The notes under the pieces are model-generated. The model saw nothing but the letters and a program-made list of their open reading frames with translations. It was not told the origin of the DNA and did not search any database. The position numbers and the translations under genes are program-made. A stretch of DNA of 64,000 nucleotides, taken from NCBI RefSeq assembly GCF_003781945.1, contig NZ_RJJW01000007.1:124001-188000 (forward strand). The letters are read 5' to 3'. Source of the DNA: Halorubrum sp. CSM-61. GTDB lineage: Archaea > Halobacteriota > Halobacteria > Halobacteriales > Haloferacaceae. Each line of letters begins with the position of its first letter. Position 1 is the first letter of the stretch. Below, one piece after another: positions 9,046-17,883 of this stretch.

Positions 9046-9420
9046 TCAGTCCCCCTTCGGATTGACAGGCGCGATATACTCGTTCTTCCAAGTGTCACCG
9101 TCTCGCCATTGCCAATAATAATACCTGTATCCCTGTTTCGGCTCCTTCACCGTGATGTAGGCCCCTGTAGCGGGGACATCATCGTAGTCGTCGGGGTCCA
9201 TCGAGACACCCTGCTCCTCAAGGTCTTCGACGACATCATCGTCGACAGCATCCTCGGGAGCAGTATCTGGAGATGCAGGTGGTTGCTCCCGCTTCCAATC
9301 GGCAAGAGCCTGTGCGTAGTCAGCCAAGTCCTCCAGCTCCTCGACCGATAATTCGTCTACCGTGTCTCGAACGTGTGCCGGAAGGTCAGGTCCAGAAGGT
9401 CGCTCAGTGTCGTCCGTCAT
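9046..9420 (-). CDS. Small acidic haloarchaeal protein (DUF6788-like C terminus)
   Basis: 124 aa. The N-terminal half is helical and acidic (ELSVEELEDLADYAQALADW). The C-terminal 35 residues (PKQGYRYYYWQWRDGDTW, then KNEYI) match the aromatic, basic-turn pattern found at the ends of DUF6788-type proteins, which are common on haloarchaeal plasmids and often lie near recombination or regulatory genes. The function is unknown; DNA or RNA binding is possible. It is divergent from the SWIM gene, and the inverted-repeat element at 9423-9465 begins 3 bases before its start codon, so the element may control both. Confidence 0.6.
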   Translation of the reverse strand: MTDDTERPSGPDLPAHVRDTVDELSVEELEDLADYAQALADWKREQPPASPDTAPEDAVDDDVVEDLEEQGVSMDPDDYDDVPATGAYITVKEPKQGYRYYYWQWRDGDTWKNEYIAPVNPKGD

Positions 9421-9422
9421 TA

Positions 9423-9465
9423 GTTACCCCACAGAGGGGCACATACATAACTATTGTGGGGTAAC
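9423..9465. promoter_or_regulatory. GTTACCCCAC/GTGGGGTAAC inverted-repeat element, copy A
   Basis: GTTACCCCACA (9423-9433) and TGTGGGGTAAC (9455-9465) are perfect inverted repeats. An A on the left and a T on the right extend the match to 12 bp. The 21-bp middle is AT-rich (acatacataactat) and could hold a TATA box. The element sits between two divergent genes and ends 60 bases before the ATG at 9525. It is one of four copies in the window. Confidence 0.75.
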
Positions 9466-9524
9466 TCGTGGTGAGCACTCTCCGGTTGGTTTCTCGCCCC
9501 CACAGATGGTGGAGGTAACTACGC

Positions 9525-10406
9525 ATGTCTACCCACCAGATCACCCCGACGGACGAGCACCTCCCACCCCTCGAACTTCCCCCAGGCGCGCTCGACGCAT
9601 CGCACCCTGACTATGAGAACACCACGGGTAGTGACCCACCGGAGATCGAGCCTATCGAGCACCGCATTCGTCTCGACATCATCGAAGCTGGCGGGCTCTT
9701 GTCTCACGACACCCACGCCCCCACCCCGCTCGCCCGGCAGTACATCCAGAAAACACTTGTCGATACTTACGAAAGCGAACACCGGTTCTTCCCCTCCTAC
9801 GACCGCCTCGATGACTTCCTGGACGAGGCTCCTGCCTTCCTCACAGGTGAGCTCGAACCCCATTACCGTGAGCTCGAACAGATTCGTGCCGATCGCCGAA
9901 AGTGGTACACGGAGCTCATTCCGAAAAACCTCGACACTATTCAAGGAACAGCCGACTCCCTTCTTCCCCTCCACGCAAACACTTTCCACGGAGTCGTCAT
10001 CGTCGACGGAAACACCGATCCAATCGGGTATGCCGACGGACACGATCTCGATGTAGACGATGTCATTCGGGAAGCCCAGCTCGATAACCACATCCTGCCC
10101 TCCGAATACGGGATCACTCTCCCGGCGCCGCTCCTCGTCGGGGAATTCGCCAGCGGGTCCACTTACGCGTTCCTTCCCTGGTCGGACGCCGTCGTCTGTG
10201 GCTGTCCCTATAAGCAGACGAACAAGTGGGCGGTGATGTGCAAACACGAACTGGCGGCTGCATCCTGTCTCGCCACCGCTCACGAAGGAGACGTCGATGC
10301 CAAGTACGTTCTCCCGATCGACGTCGGTGTTGACATCCCGCAGCGCGCCCGCCGGTTCGTCAGCCCGACCGTCGCAGCCACTCACACGCCCCGGAAGCAA
10401 CGGTAA
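9525..10406 (+). CDS. SWIM zinc-finger protein
   Basis: 293 aa. Near the C terminus CGCPYKQTNKWAVMCKH (about 224-240) has the CxC...CxH spacing of a SWIM domain, a zinc finger found in plasmid, transposon and recombination-related proteins and thought to bind DNA or protein. The N-terminal 200 residues are unrecognised. The leader upstream (tggtggaggtaactacgcATG) is almost the same as that of the gene at 23506 (tggtggaggaatctacgtATG), and both follow a GTTACCCCAC element. It is the first gene of a plus-strand run with 10412 and 10833. Confidence 0.75.
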   Translation: MSTHQITPTDEHLPPLELPPGALDASHPDYENTTGSDPPEIEPIEHRIRLDIIEAGGLLSHDTHAPTPLARQYIQKTLVDTYESEHRFFPSYDRLDDFLDEAPAFLTGELEPHYRELEQIRADRRKWYTELIPKNLDTIQGTADSLLPLHANTFHGVVIVDGNTDPIGYADGHDLDVDDVIREAQLDNHILPSEYGITLPAPLLVGEFASGSTYAFLPWSDAVVCGCPYKQTNKWAVMCKHELAAASCLATAHEGDVDAKYVLPIDVGVDIPQRARRFVSPTVAATHTPRKQR

Positions 10407-10411
10407 TCACG

Positions 10412-10765
10412 ATGACGCCTTCCATCACAGACCCGGGGAGCCACCCCCAGCTGCAGTGGCTCATTCGCGGGTCGCCCGCGATTACGCTCACTGAAGCTCT
10501 CCACAACGCGATCCCTGTCGAGGTCCTCGACAACACCGTTGTCGACGCTGACGCCTACTATCACGTCGCGACAGACACCATCATCGTCGTCCAATTCGAT
10601 ACGGTCCAAACCGTCCTCGAACGGGACGGTGCTCCTCTCCGCTGCCCAAACGACAACGACCCGGCTTCTTGTCCGTCGTGTGCTACTCAAGGAGACACGA
10701 CCGATTGCGATTCACTCGATAGCACCGACCACCATCCACACGATCCGTCACCAGCCTGTTCGTGA
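10412..10765 (+). CDS. Unknown protein with Cys-rich tail
   Basis: 117 aa, starting 5 bases after the SWIM gene, so probably in the same operon. The N-terminal 70 residues are a compact alpha/beta stretch (VVDADAYYHVATDTIIVVQF). The tail has CPNDNDPASCPSC and further Cys and His residues that could bind zinc. The family is not recognised. Confidence 0.55.
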   Translation: MTPSITDPGSHPQLQWLIRGSPAITLTEALHNAIPVEVLDNTVVDADAYYHVATDTIIVVQFDTVQTVLERDGAPLRCPNDNDPASCPSCATQGDTTDCDSLDSTDHHPHDPSPACS

Positions 10766-10832
10766 GTTCCGATGTCCTGCGGACTTCACACGTTCGACGA
10801 GAGTCTACCCAAGCACTCTACTCCTCCTGACT

Positions 10833-11504
10833 ATGCAGATTGACACAGCCACCCTCACACAGATCCAGAAGTATCGCGTCACCGCCGACCCGGTCGTCGC
10901 GAGTAACCACGCCGCCGGCGCCGCCAACCTCGAGGACGGTATCCACGAGGAACGCCGCGCACTCGTTGAGGACACTCCAACAGGTGAGCGTGTACCCGTC
11001 GCAACGTGGGGCGAGCTCGCGGCACTCTGTTCGACGGCCTCCCTCACGCACGCCGCATTCACGAACGCGAAGTTCGTCAGCCTCTACCAGTACGCCTTCC
11101 GCCAGTACCTCGACGGGATCGCCGGCAATGACCAGGAAGTGGACGCGATGCTTCCCTCGAACTTCCCGATCCTCCCCACAGACGACGAAATTCGCGATAG
11201 AGCCCGTGACCTCCGCGAAGCGCTCAAGCGCGACCGCGACCGCTGGTTCACCGAGCACGTCAATGAACTCGACATCGAAACCGACGGTGTCCCGACGGCA
11301 TTCTGGCTCCACGATTCCACGACGACGGCAGCAGAACTTCTCGCCGAGTGGTTCGCGGCCGGTGAGGTCTCCGAACGGCTTCTCCAAAGCCTCCCCAGTC
11401 TCCCCGGACAGACACTCGGTGTCGAAGTCGAGACGTCCGAGAGTACGTCCACTGGGACAGCAGGTCCAACCGACCCCGTGCAGGCCGGTCTCGATATGTT
11501 CTAA
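10833..11504 (+). CDS. Unknown helical plasmid protein
   Basis: 223 aa from the ATG at 10833; in-frame sequence upstream of this is Ser/Thr/Arg-rich and looks non-coding. It is mostly helical (AALCSTASLTHAAF; DRARDLREALKRDRDRWF) with a Ser/Thr-rich tail, and has no membrane segment or known motif. It follows the SWIM gene and 10412 on the same strand and may belong to that operon. Confidence 0.6.
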   Translation: MQIDTATLTQIQKYRVTADPVVASNHAAGAANLEDGIHEERRALVEDTPTGERVPVATWGELAALCSTASLTHAAFTNAKFVSLYQYAFRQYLDGIAGNDQEVDAMLPSNFPILPTDDEIRDRARDLREALKRDRDRWFTEHVNELDIETDGVPTAFWLHDSTTTAAELLAEWFAAGEVSERLLQSLPSLPGQTLGVEVETSESTSTGTAGPTDPVQAGLDMF

Positions 11505-11743
11505 TGGGGATTGTAAAAAGAATCCAGAGATTCATTTGGTACAACTCTAAGGACTGATAGGATAGGTGTGCGATATACACAGTGTTTTAGTAAAAACGCC
11601 TCTCGAGAGATTTTAGAGGTGCTCGAGATCTACGTAACGTTCATTCAGGAGAACAGAGATATTGACAACTTGGGCTAGGTGAGATCGAGAACTAAGCACC
11701 TTCACCCAGCCAATTTATTGTCATCCCAGTGGCTGAATCTCAT

Positions 11744-12226
11744 ATGGCTGACGAAAAATACGGTCGAATGAGTGAGGAGGCACGTTCATCCTTAGACCAC
11801 CTAATCGAAAATCAGAATCAATTCAGTGATCATTCGATTGAGGTAATTAAAATTAACCTCTTAGTAGGGAGCCTGGTTCTTACAGCAGGTTCGTTCTTAG
11901 CAAACAGTGTCGGTATAACTCCAATCCCGACGAAGGCGTACATATCTGGAGGTGTCGCGGTCTTAGCGTGGTTGGGTTCAATTCTGATGGCTGAACTCAC
12001 CTATTTTGGAATCCGGACGCACATCGGCGTTAGTCACTCGGCTATTGAGCACTTTCCCGATGTAGAAATTGAAGATATAGAAGAAGTATTATTGAGGAGT
12101 TATTCAGATATGCTCCAATATAGCGCTGAAGAGAACCGATCCACCGCTAGGCACATTATGCTTTCATTCGCACTCACGACGCTCTCGATAGTTGCGTTCT
12201 GTTTGACCGGAATCTTCCTAACCTGA
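11744..12226 (+). CDS. Small three-TM membrane protein (SLATT-like architecture)
   Basis: 160 aa from the ATG at 11744; an in-frame GTG at 11729 is less likely because the AT-rich promoter (aatttattg) lies close before it. A soluble helical N terminus is followed by two hydrophobic segments (LLVGSLVLTAGSFLA; GGVAVLAWLGSILMAEL), a polar stretch and a final hydrophobic helix (ALTTLSIVAFCLTGIFLT). A membrane pair plus helical regions resembles SLATT-type effectors, but this is an architecture match only. Base composition is lower in GC than the neighbours, and with the rhomboid gene it looks like an acquired module. Confidence 0.55.
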   Translation: MADEKYGRMSEEARSSLDHLIENQNQFSDHSIEVIKINLLVGSLVLTAGSFLANSVGITPIPTKAYISGGVAVLAWLGSILMAELTYFGIRTHIGVSHSAIEHFPDVEIEDIEEVLLRSYSDMLQYSAEENRSTARHIMLSFALTTLSIVAFCLTGIFLT

Positions 12227-12285
12227 TACGTTGGGGCGGATCTCAGTCGAAGCTGAGGGTCAAATTCCGACTCAACGGGTATGAG

Positions 12286-12297
12286 ACATTTTATTTT
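12286..12297 (+). promoter_or_regulatory. TATA box of the rhomboid gene
   Basis: cattttattttg centred about 30 nt before the ATG at 12321 supports that ATG rather than the in-frame TTG at 12306. Confidence 0.45.
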
Positions 12298-13692
12298 GTT
12301 GCTGTTTGAATTCAAGCACTATGAGTCGTGTGATGACTTTCCTCTCAAATAAGAGGCTGACTCTCTCGTTCATAGTGATCCTCCTCATTACCTATCTACT
12401 AGAACTTCTCACCATCGCCCAGTTGGGAATAGAGACGTTCGAGTTCTGGTTTCTCTTTACTCCAGGATTCGATCCCACACCGGCATGGATACTCTCCCTG
12501 TTTGCTCACGGAACAGTCCGACACCTGGGCGTGAATATCGTGGGAATTCTGGTGTACGGACTGGTGCTGGAGCGATATGTGGCGCGGAAGACGTATCTTG
12601 GTGTCTACGTCTCAACTGGTCTCCTCGCAGGACTCATCCACACGAACCTGACTGACAACATCGGAGCTGGGGCGAGTGGTGCGATTATGGGAATCGTCGG
12701 CTTCTATGCCATCGTGTATCTGGCGTTGTACCGGCCGAATGGTTGGAACGATCCATTGGAGAATGTCCGCTATGTCCTTGCCATCCTCGGGCCATTCGTA
12801 ATTGGTGCACAGTACGTTGTTGACATCTACGTCAACAATGGTGGATATGCCCATGTCGCCGGTGGAATCATAGGAATTCTTCTGGGACTCGTCTACGCGA
12901 GATCTCAGGTGGAGAGTTCTTTCTCCAGAACAATCGAGGCAGCCAGAGAGTCTCCGTTCCCAACGGCGCTCTTGGTACTGATCTTGGCCGAGACAGCAGT
13001 GATAGTCTACCTCCTGATAGTGACTCCAGAGAACCCAGCAACCTCAACGGCAGTCCAGGCTGGAGCCACAATCATCCTGGTTCTCATCACGATCTGGTAC
13101 GCAGACCACACGAGACGGAGCGCCGACCTCTTCCGACGTGAACTGGAATTGGAGACCCAACGGAACCATGCCGATACCCTCCAGATTCGTACTGACAAGT
13201 GGTTAGAAGAATTCCCATCCGTTCGTGAGACTGATGTCCCGCTATTCGTAGATAGAGATTCGATGCACGCAGTTCCGGAGAGTCTCCGAGGGGATCCGTA
13301 CTTCGAAGATCTCACAACGAATCACGCCTCATACCTCCAAGATTCTGTAGACCATATAGACAACCTCTACTCTGAATTTCTGGATATTCGCGATGATTTC
13401 ATAGATACCCTAAGTATCGACGAGTGTCCTGATATGAGGCAGGTCGACGTTCTTGAGGAGAACTACGCCAAATGGCTGTTCGAGCGAGTGCTACTGATGG
13501 AGCGGACGGGCAAGGACAAAGAGGATCTCAAATCAGCAGTCGGTGACGCCTTCGAAACCAGCGCAGAGGAGGAAGACGACCACTTCCGATTGTTTGGAGA
13601 TACGGACCAATTTCGGAGGAAACCGATTATGCTCTATCACTACAAGCGGTCCTTTGCGAACAGCCGAAAGGAACCGTACCATTCGTCTTTAG

Positions 13693-14997
13693 CTAAGACT
13701 CACACCTCGGTTGCGTAGCGGTAGCGAGCGTCTCTTGCAGTATCGGTCGTTGCTGGTGGATCTTCTGTGCATCTTCGATCAGCCGCTCCAACAGCGGCGG
13801 TGGCGAGTAGCCGAGATATTGGCCGAGTTCGTGGAGGATGAGCTGGGCGTGCGACCGGAAGGTCGCCGCCCAGCGCTCCGGCGGGAACACGATGTCATCG
13901 TCGGCCTGCTCGGTGACCAGATCCAACAGCTCACGACTCACCAGCAGCGACAGCAATGCAGCGTACAACAGAATTTTCACGACATCCGGATCGCTCGTGT
14001 CGAACTCATCCAGTTCGTACTGCGTCTTCAGCTCACGAAACAGGGTTTCTACCTCCCATCGACACCGATACAGCGTTGCGAGATCCGCCGGGAGAAACTC
14101 CTCTCGCGGTAGATTCGTGATGTACAGATGGTAGTCGTCGGCGTCCTCGTCGCGGACGCCGACGACGCGGAACCGCTTCGTATCCAGCGAGCGCGTTCCT
14201 TCGTACTGGCCTCGCTTGAACTCCGCTTCGACCTCTACGTCGATGTACTGTCGGTGCAGATCGTCAACGACATCGTGGATCTGTTCGCCCACCAAGGGCC
14301 TGGCGCGCCCGCGCCAGGCCCGCAACTCCTTCGTTATCACCGGATTCGCGTTCTGCTTCAGCCGACTCACGAAATAACCGTCGTTCTCGTCGATCAACGC
14401 GAAGCGGCGATACTTGAAGTACGCCAGATCGAGCAAAACAAACCGTCCTTGCAGCCATGAACCCGTCTTGAACAAGGTGCTGTCGTGCGTTTTCTCGTCG
14501 GTCACGTCGAACCGCTCAATCGTCTCGTCGGTGGCGTTGTGGAGCAGGTGGAGCTTCGCTCCAGCCTGCTCCTCGTGATGGGCTTTGAACTCCTCAGAGA
14601 GAAACTCATGCAACCGCAACACGGTTCCATCAGCGATCATCACATCCCTGAACCGGTCGATATCAGCGTCAACAGCCCCGGGAACAGCGACCTCGTCGAG
14701 CACGGCCTCGACGAGGTCGCGGAGATACTCCGCGAGTATCGGCGTCAACCGCTGATAGAAACCGCCAGGTGAGATCGTTTCATCAGCCGTCGAGTTGTAG
14801 CTACGTCTGAAGCCAGCGAGTGTTCGGCTCTCGCCTGCGGCGAAGCCGAACACGAGCGCCCACACGAGGACTGGAACCTGTAGCTTGCCCTCTCGCTCGA
14901 CCACGCCGAGTTCCTCGGCGTGCTCTTCGAGGAACTCGGAGGGAAACAGTGTAGTGAGCCGACGCATGATTCTCGATGAGGAGGCTTCTGTGTGCAC
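13693..14997 (-). CDS. IS4-family transposase
   Basis: 434 aa (405 if the later Met, MRRLTTLFPSEF, is used). The DDE catalytic core is visible: MIADGTVLRLHEF (first Asp), LLDLAYFKYRRF (second Asp), and YRCRWEVETLFRELKTQY with the Y-(2)-R-(3)-E-(6)-K pattern (YREK) of IS4 transposases. It resembles the ISH8 group of haloarchaea. It appears intact and active. The TAG stop lies in the flanking TTAGCTAA rather than in the element, so the last codon depends on the target. Confidence 0.9.
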   Translation of the reverse strand: MHTEASSSRIMRRLTTLFPSEFLEEHAEELGVVEREGKLQVPVLVWALVFGFAAGESRTLAGFRRSYNSTADETISPGGFYQRLTPILAEYLRDLVEAVLDEVAVPGAVDADIDRFRDVMIADGTVLRLHEFLSEEFKAHHEEQAGAKLHLLHNATDETIERFDVTDEKTHDSTLFKTGSWLQGRFVLLDLAYFKYRRFALIDENDGYFVSRLKQNANPVITKELRAWRGRARPLVGEQIHDVVDDLHRQYIDVEVEAEFKRGQYEGTRSLDTKRFRVVGVRDEDADDYHLYITNLPREEFLPADLATLYRCRWEVETLFRELKTQYELDEFDTSDPDVVKILLYAALLSLLVSRELLDLVTEQADDDIVFPPERWAATFRSHAQLILHELGQYLGYSPPPLLERLIEDAQKIHQQRPILQETLATATQPRCES

Positions 14998-15065
14998 AGC
15001 GGTTGCCTCCTCATTCCTCTCGAAAAGAAGCCTCGATAAGCCGTCGCTGTCACGTGATTCTGCTC
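13697..15065 (-). mobile_element. IS4-family (ISH8-like) insertion sequence
   Basis: 1,369 bp flanked by an 8-bp direct repeat TTAGCTAA (13689-13696 and 15066-15073). Joining the flanks restores the rhomboid reading frame exactly, which fixes the boundaries. The repeat is itself a palindrome. The ends (gactcacacc... and, inverted, gagcagaatcac...) match only weakly. ISH8-type elements are about 1.4 kb, usually with 10-11 bp duplications, so the 8-bp repeat is slightly short. Confidence 0.85.
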
Positions 15066-15265
15066 TTAGCTAAAGACGGATGGGAACCGTACATGTTCCG
15101 TATGTACGCCAGAGCTCCGCAGATGCATATTGACGATATTGAGTCGGTACCAGGATACTCTGATGCAGTCGACGCTGCTGAACTGCTTGACGACATCGAA
15201 ATGGAACTCGGGGAGTTAGAAAAGAAACTGATTGAGTACAATGAAGCTCCTAGGTTCGAGGGTGA

Positions 15266-15928
15266 GTGCGGTCTGATACTGGACATCGAATAGGTACTGG
15301 ATTCTTTCACGTCTGGACAGCTCCCGATGCCCCTCGATCAGTCGCCGTCTTCGACCACTTCGACAAGGTAGCTGTCAAAGCCATCGACGACCGCGTACAA
15401 GACTTCCACAACCGTGCTCCGGTCGCGACCGTCGACGCCGTAGAGGACGACCGTTCGGGTAGTGTTGTCCGAGCTATCGACAAAACCGTTGATTGGATGG
15501 AAGCTATCTCTCCCGGCGCTTGGAAACACCCTGCTGTCAACGAGGCTGAGTTCGACCCTCTACCCGGTTATGAACTCACGCACTACTACATCGAGAGCAG
15601 AGAGGTAATCGTCTATTACCATCGAGAAGGTACTCACGAAGGTCAGCGACCTACGGGGAGCACGACCACAGTCGGTCTCGAAGTGACCACTGAAACATAT
15701 CCATACCTTGTCGTCAAAGCGTGGCGAGACAGCGGAAACGCTACCGTCGCGCTCGCCCCGTGGGACTATGCACACGAAACTGAGATGGTCGACGTCCGAA
15801 ATCCACACGACGGGTGCGGACTCGACATCGCACTGACGATTGCTCGCGACTATGTTGCCGCCGTAATCGGCGATGACACCAATCCGCCTGCCGTCGGGCA
15901 AGCAAACCTCACAGCGTGGACACAGTAG
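15266..15928 (+). CDS. Unknown protein, possibly N-terminally truncated
   Basis: The open frame runs 220 codons from a GTG at 15266, inside the end of the rhomboid pseudogene. The first credible backbone-like residues are FFHVWTAPDAPRSVAVFDHF from about 15300. There is no good start between, so the 5' end may have been lost when the 11.5-15.3 kb module inserted. A later ATG in front of EAISPGAWKH (near 15497) could still give a shorter product. The body is a soluble alpha/beta protein with an aromatic stretch (YELTHYYIESREVIVYYH). No family is recognised. Confidence 0.5.
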   Translation: MRSDTGHRIGTGFFHVWTAPDAPRSVAVFDHFDKVAVKAIDDRVQDFHNRAPVATVDAVEDDRSGSVVRAIDKTVDWMEAISPGAWKHPAVNEAEFDPLPGYELTHYYIESREVIVYYHREGTHEGQRPTGSTTTVGLEVTTETYPYLVVKAWRDSGNATVALAPWDYAHETEMVDVRNPHDGCGLDIALTIARDYVAAVIGDDTNPPAVGQANLTAWTQ

Positions 15929-16006
15929 TTTACCATCCATACACTGTACAACAACCCTCACCAAGAATTTCTCACCCTCAACGAAGAGTGGAGGTTCTAT
16001 CGATAG

Positions 16007-16606
16007 ATGCACCAGCTTATCCGCGTACTTGTTCCCGGTACCACTCAAGACGACGCCCTCGCCCACGCTCACAGCGCCCTTGACAAACTCGTCGGTGTCG
16101 GCGTCGATACTGCCAGTGTCTACGACTACTACGGGACGTTCGATCAAGCGGACTCGCGTTACAAGTCGCACGTCGTGAACGTCATCAATGACGGCAGCTC
16201 TGAGACTGTCGACGAGACAACGGTCGCTCCAACGTTCCCACTCGACAGCGAGGAGGGACAAGCACTCCTCGATGACGCGCTCAAGGAACAAACGGAGGAG
16301 TTCCGAGATACGTTGTCGAGATTCCAGTCGAAAGTCAACGATCTTTCTGTTGAGGACGTGATGAACAACGTCGACGGAGTACGATTCCACCTAGGACAGC
16401 TCGCCGAATGTCGAGGACCTTCGGTGTACATCTACAACGAATATGGAGGCGGTCTCATATCACCGAAGGCCGTCGACGAATACATCGATCGCCTACAGAA
16501 CGCCTCGTCGGGTACTGCCGGCGTCGACGGTGACGCCGCAGCGGCCACAAAAGAAGATGAGCAGACACACCGGGGATGGCTCGTCCCCGCCGACGTCCAT
16601 TTCTAG
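16007..16606 (+). CDS. Unknown soluble plasmid protein
   Basis: 199 aa. The start MHQLIRVLVPGTTQDDALAH suggests a beta-alpha ferredoxin-like opening. The middle is helical (QALLDDALKEQTEEFRDTLS) and the end acidic and Ala-rich. The ATG lies just after a purine-rich gtggag. It is 6 bases from the next gene (16613), so the two probably share a transcript. The function is not recognised. Confidence 0.6.
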   Translation: MHQLIRVLVPGTTQDDALAHAHSALDKLVGVGVDTASVYDYYGTFDQADSRYKSHVVNVINDGSSETVDETTVAPTFPLDSEEGQALLDDALKEQTEEFRDTLSRFQSKVNDLSVEDVMNNVDGVRFHLGQLAECRGPSVYIYNEYGGGLISPKAVDEYIDRLQNASSGTAGVDGDAAAATKEDEQTHRGWLVPADVHF

Positions 16607-16612
16607 CGCTTT

Positions 16613-16918
16613 ATGGCGAGTGAATCACAGCTCTTCGAGACGCTTAACGACCCGAATCGGATAGCCTTCCGGGTGGAGCTCCCTGACGGGAAATCAACAG
16701 CGTTTGCGACGACTGGACGGACCGACGTTGCAGTCGGCGAGCGATACTGGAATTCCTACGACGGCGAACTATACCGCGTCACGATCGTCGACGACACGAC
16801 GGTTGAAGCAGTCCTCGAATTCGGCTGTGGGGATATCCTCCGATCAGTCTCCTTCGACTGTGAGTGGTTTACTCCAGACGGTCACTCCCTCCACCACATC
16901 GCTCCGGAGACCGAGTAA
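16613..16918 (+). CDS. Small unknown beta-rich protein
   Basis: 101 aa, mostly beta-strand by pattern (IAFRVELPDGKSTAFATTG; ELYRVTIVDDTTVEAVLEF). One short CGDILRSVSFDC segment holds two Cys. It lies between 16007 and the Mom-like gene with gaps of 6 and 27 bases, so probably in one operon. The family is not recognised. Confidence 0.55.
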   Translation: MASESQLFETLNDPNRIAFRVELPDGKSTAFATTGRTDVAVGERYWNSYDGELYRVTIVDDTTVEAVLEFGCGDILRSVSFDCEWFTPDGHSLHHIAPETE

Positions 16919-16945
16919 CCGCCATCACTCTGTTGACTCACCAGT

Positions 16946-17872
16946 ATGTCAGCACTTGCTTTCCCCGTTCGCGACGGTTCGGAACCAGCACCACTTGACC
17001 ATTCCTCCCTGACCAGCAACAAACCAACCGAGCTCTTATCGACGATCCGCACCGGCGACCACATCTTCGAGCGAACCGTCATCGACTCTCGAAATCGGTT
17101 CCCTATTCCCGAGGTGAAGGCTGTTTACCGACGTCGCGTCATCACTAACGTTGAGCTCACTCGTGAAGGATGTTCATTGGCCGTTAACTTCCAGGAACGG
17201 CTCCCTGCCGATGAGTCGTTGGTCGAAGTGCTCCATTCGAGTGATCCCGAGTGGCGTACATACCCGCCAGCGGGAATGCCGGATTTCCCACGACTGGACG
17301 TCGAACCTGGTGAAAAACCGGACTGGAGGGTCTCCCATTGGGAACCCGAGCGTGTCACGCCACCGCCTCTCGAGGACGTCACCGACCTCACAGTCCACCG
17401 CGTTTGTGGACGAGGGAGTCGGCAACTCGTCAATCACCTTCTTATCGGTGGTCCGGACGGCCGCATCGACCACCGCCTCGGCGGTGTCGCGAAATGGAAG
17501 GCCGGATTCATCGCTACCCAGGATGGGCATCCGTACTCAGTGGCGGTGCTCGCGCAGCCGTACACATACAGTTACGACGGGGCTCGTGAAGAGCTGTACG
17601 TTACACGGCTTGCGAATCACCCGAATCGCCCACCGAATACGTCGAGTTGGATGCTTGCGCGTCTTCGGGACTGGGTACGTGAGAATACCGACCGAAAGCG
17701 GCTCGTCGCGATCGCCGGCGTCGACGACAACACTGGAGTCTGCTACCGAGCCGCTGGGTTCGAACTCGATCGGATCAAACCCGTCTCGAGTACTGATTGG
17801 GAGAACCGTGAAGGACGTACTGTGCCCCGTCGCGACGAGTGGACGAAACGAAGGTACGTCTCATCAGTATAA
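16946..17872 (+). CDS. Putative Mom-like / GNAT acyltransferase
   Basis: 308 aa. The C-terminal 150 residues have a GNAT-type layout: FIATQDGHPYSVAVLAQP, then ELYVTRLANHPNRPPNTSSW (about 215-234), WMLARLRDWVRE, and RLVAIAGVDDNTGVCYRAAG followed by FELD. The combination of 'RLA...P.N..SW..AR....', an 'A..D...G..Y.AAGFE' motif and a downstream Arg/Trp-rich tail resembles the phage Mu Mom DNA-modification acyltransferase and its relatives. The N-terminal half is unrecognised. If correct, it would add a carbamoylmethyl-type group to adenines. A generic GNAT with another target is the main alternative. It ends 11 bases from the convergent orc1 gene. Confidence 0.5.
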   Translation: MSALAFPVRDGSEPAPLDHSSLTSNKPTELLSTIRTGDHIFERTVIDSRNRFPIPEVKAVYRRRVITNVELTREGCSLAVNFQERLPADESLVEVLHSSDPEWRTYPPAGMPDFPRLDVEPGEKPDWRVSHWEPERVTPPPLEDVTDLTVHRVCGRGSRQLVNHLLIGGPDGRIDHRLGGVAKWKAGFIATQDGHPYSVAVLAQPYTYSYDGAREELYVTRLANHPNRPPNTSSWMLARLRDWVRENTDRKRLVAIAGVDDNTGVCYRAAGFELDRIKPVSSTDWENREGRTVPRRDEWTKRRYVSSV

Positions 17873-17883
17873 CATCTGATTAG

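Larger units (their letters stand above)
12321..15293 (+). pseudogene. Rhomboid-family membrane protease gene, split by an IS
   Basis: The 5' part (12321-13696) encodes a six-helix rhomboid core: HGTVRHLGVNIVG (HxxxxHxxxN type), GAGASGAIMG with the catalytic Ser near 118, and AHVAGGIIG with the catalytic His near 177. A seventh hydrophobic segment and a charged, coiled-coil-like domain of 200 residues follow. The frame is broken after HSSLAK. Removing the IS (13697-15065) and one target copy restores SSLAKDGWEPYMF and a further 73 residues to TAG 15291-15293, so the intact protein was about 530 aa. The N-terminal protease core is still encodable and might be made with a short foreign tail (TSVA). 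Confidence 0.85.

Noticed and set aside
9519-10400. Minus-strand 293-codon frame opposite the SWIM gene
   Set aside because: The plus strand carries a clear SWIM zinc finger and proper leader; the antisense product has no recognisable features.
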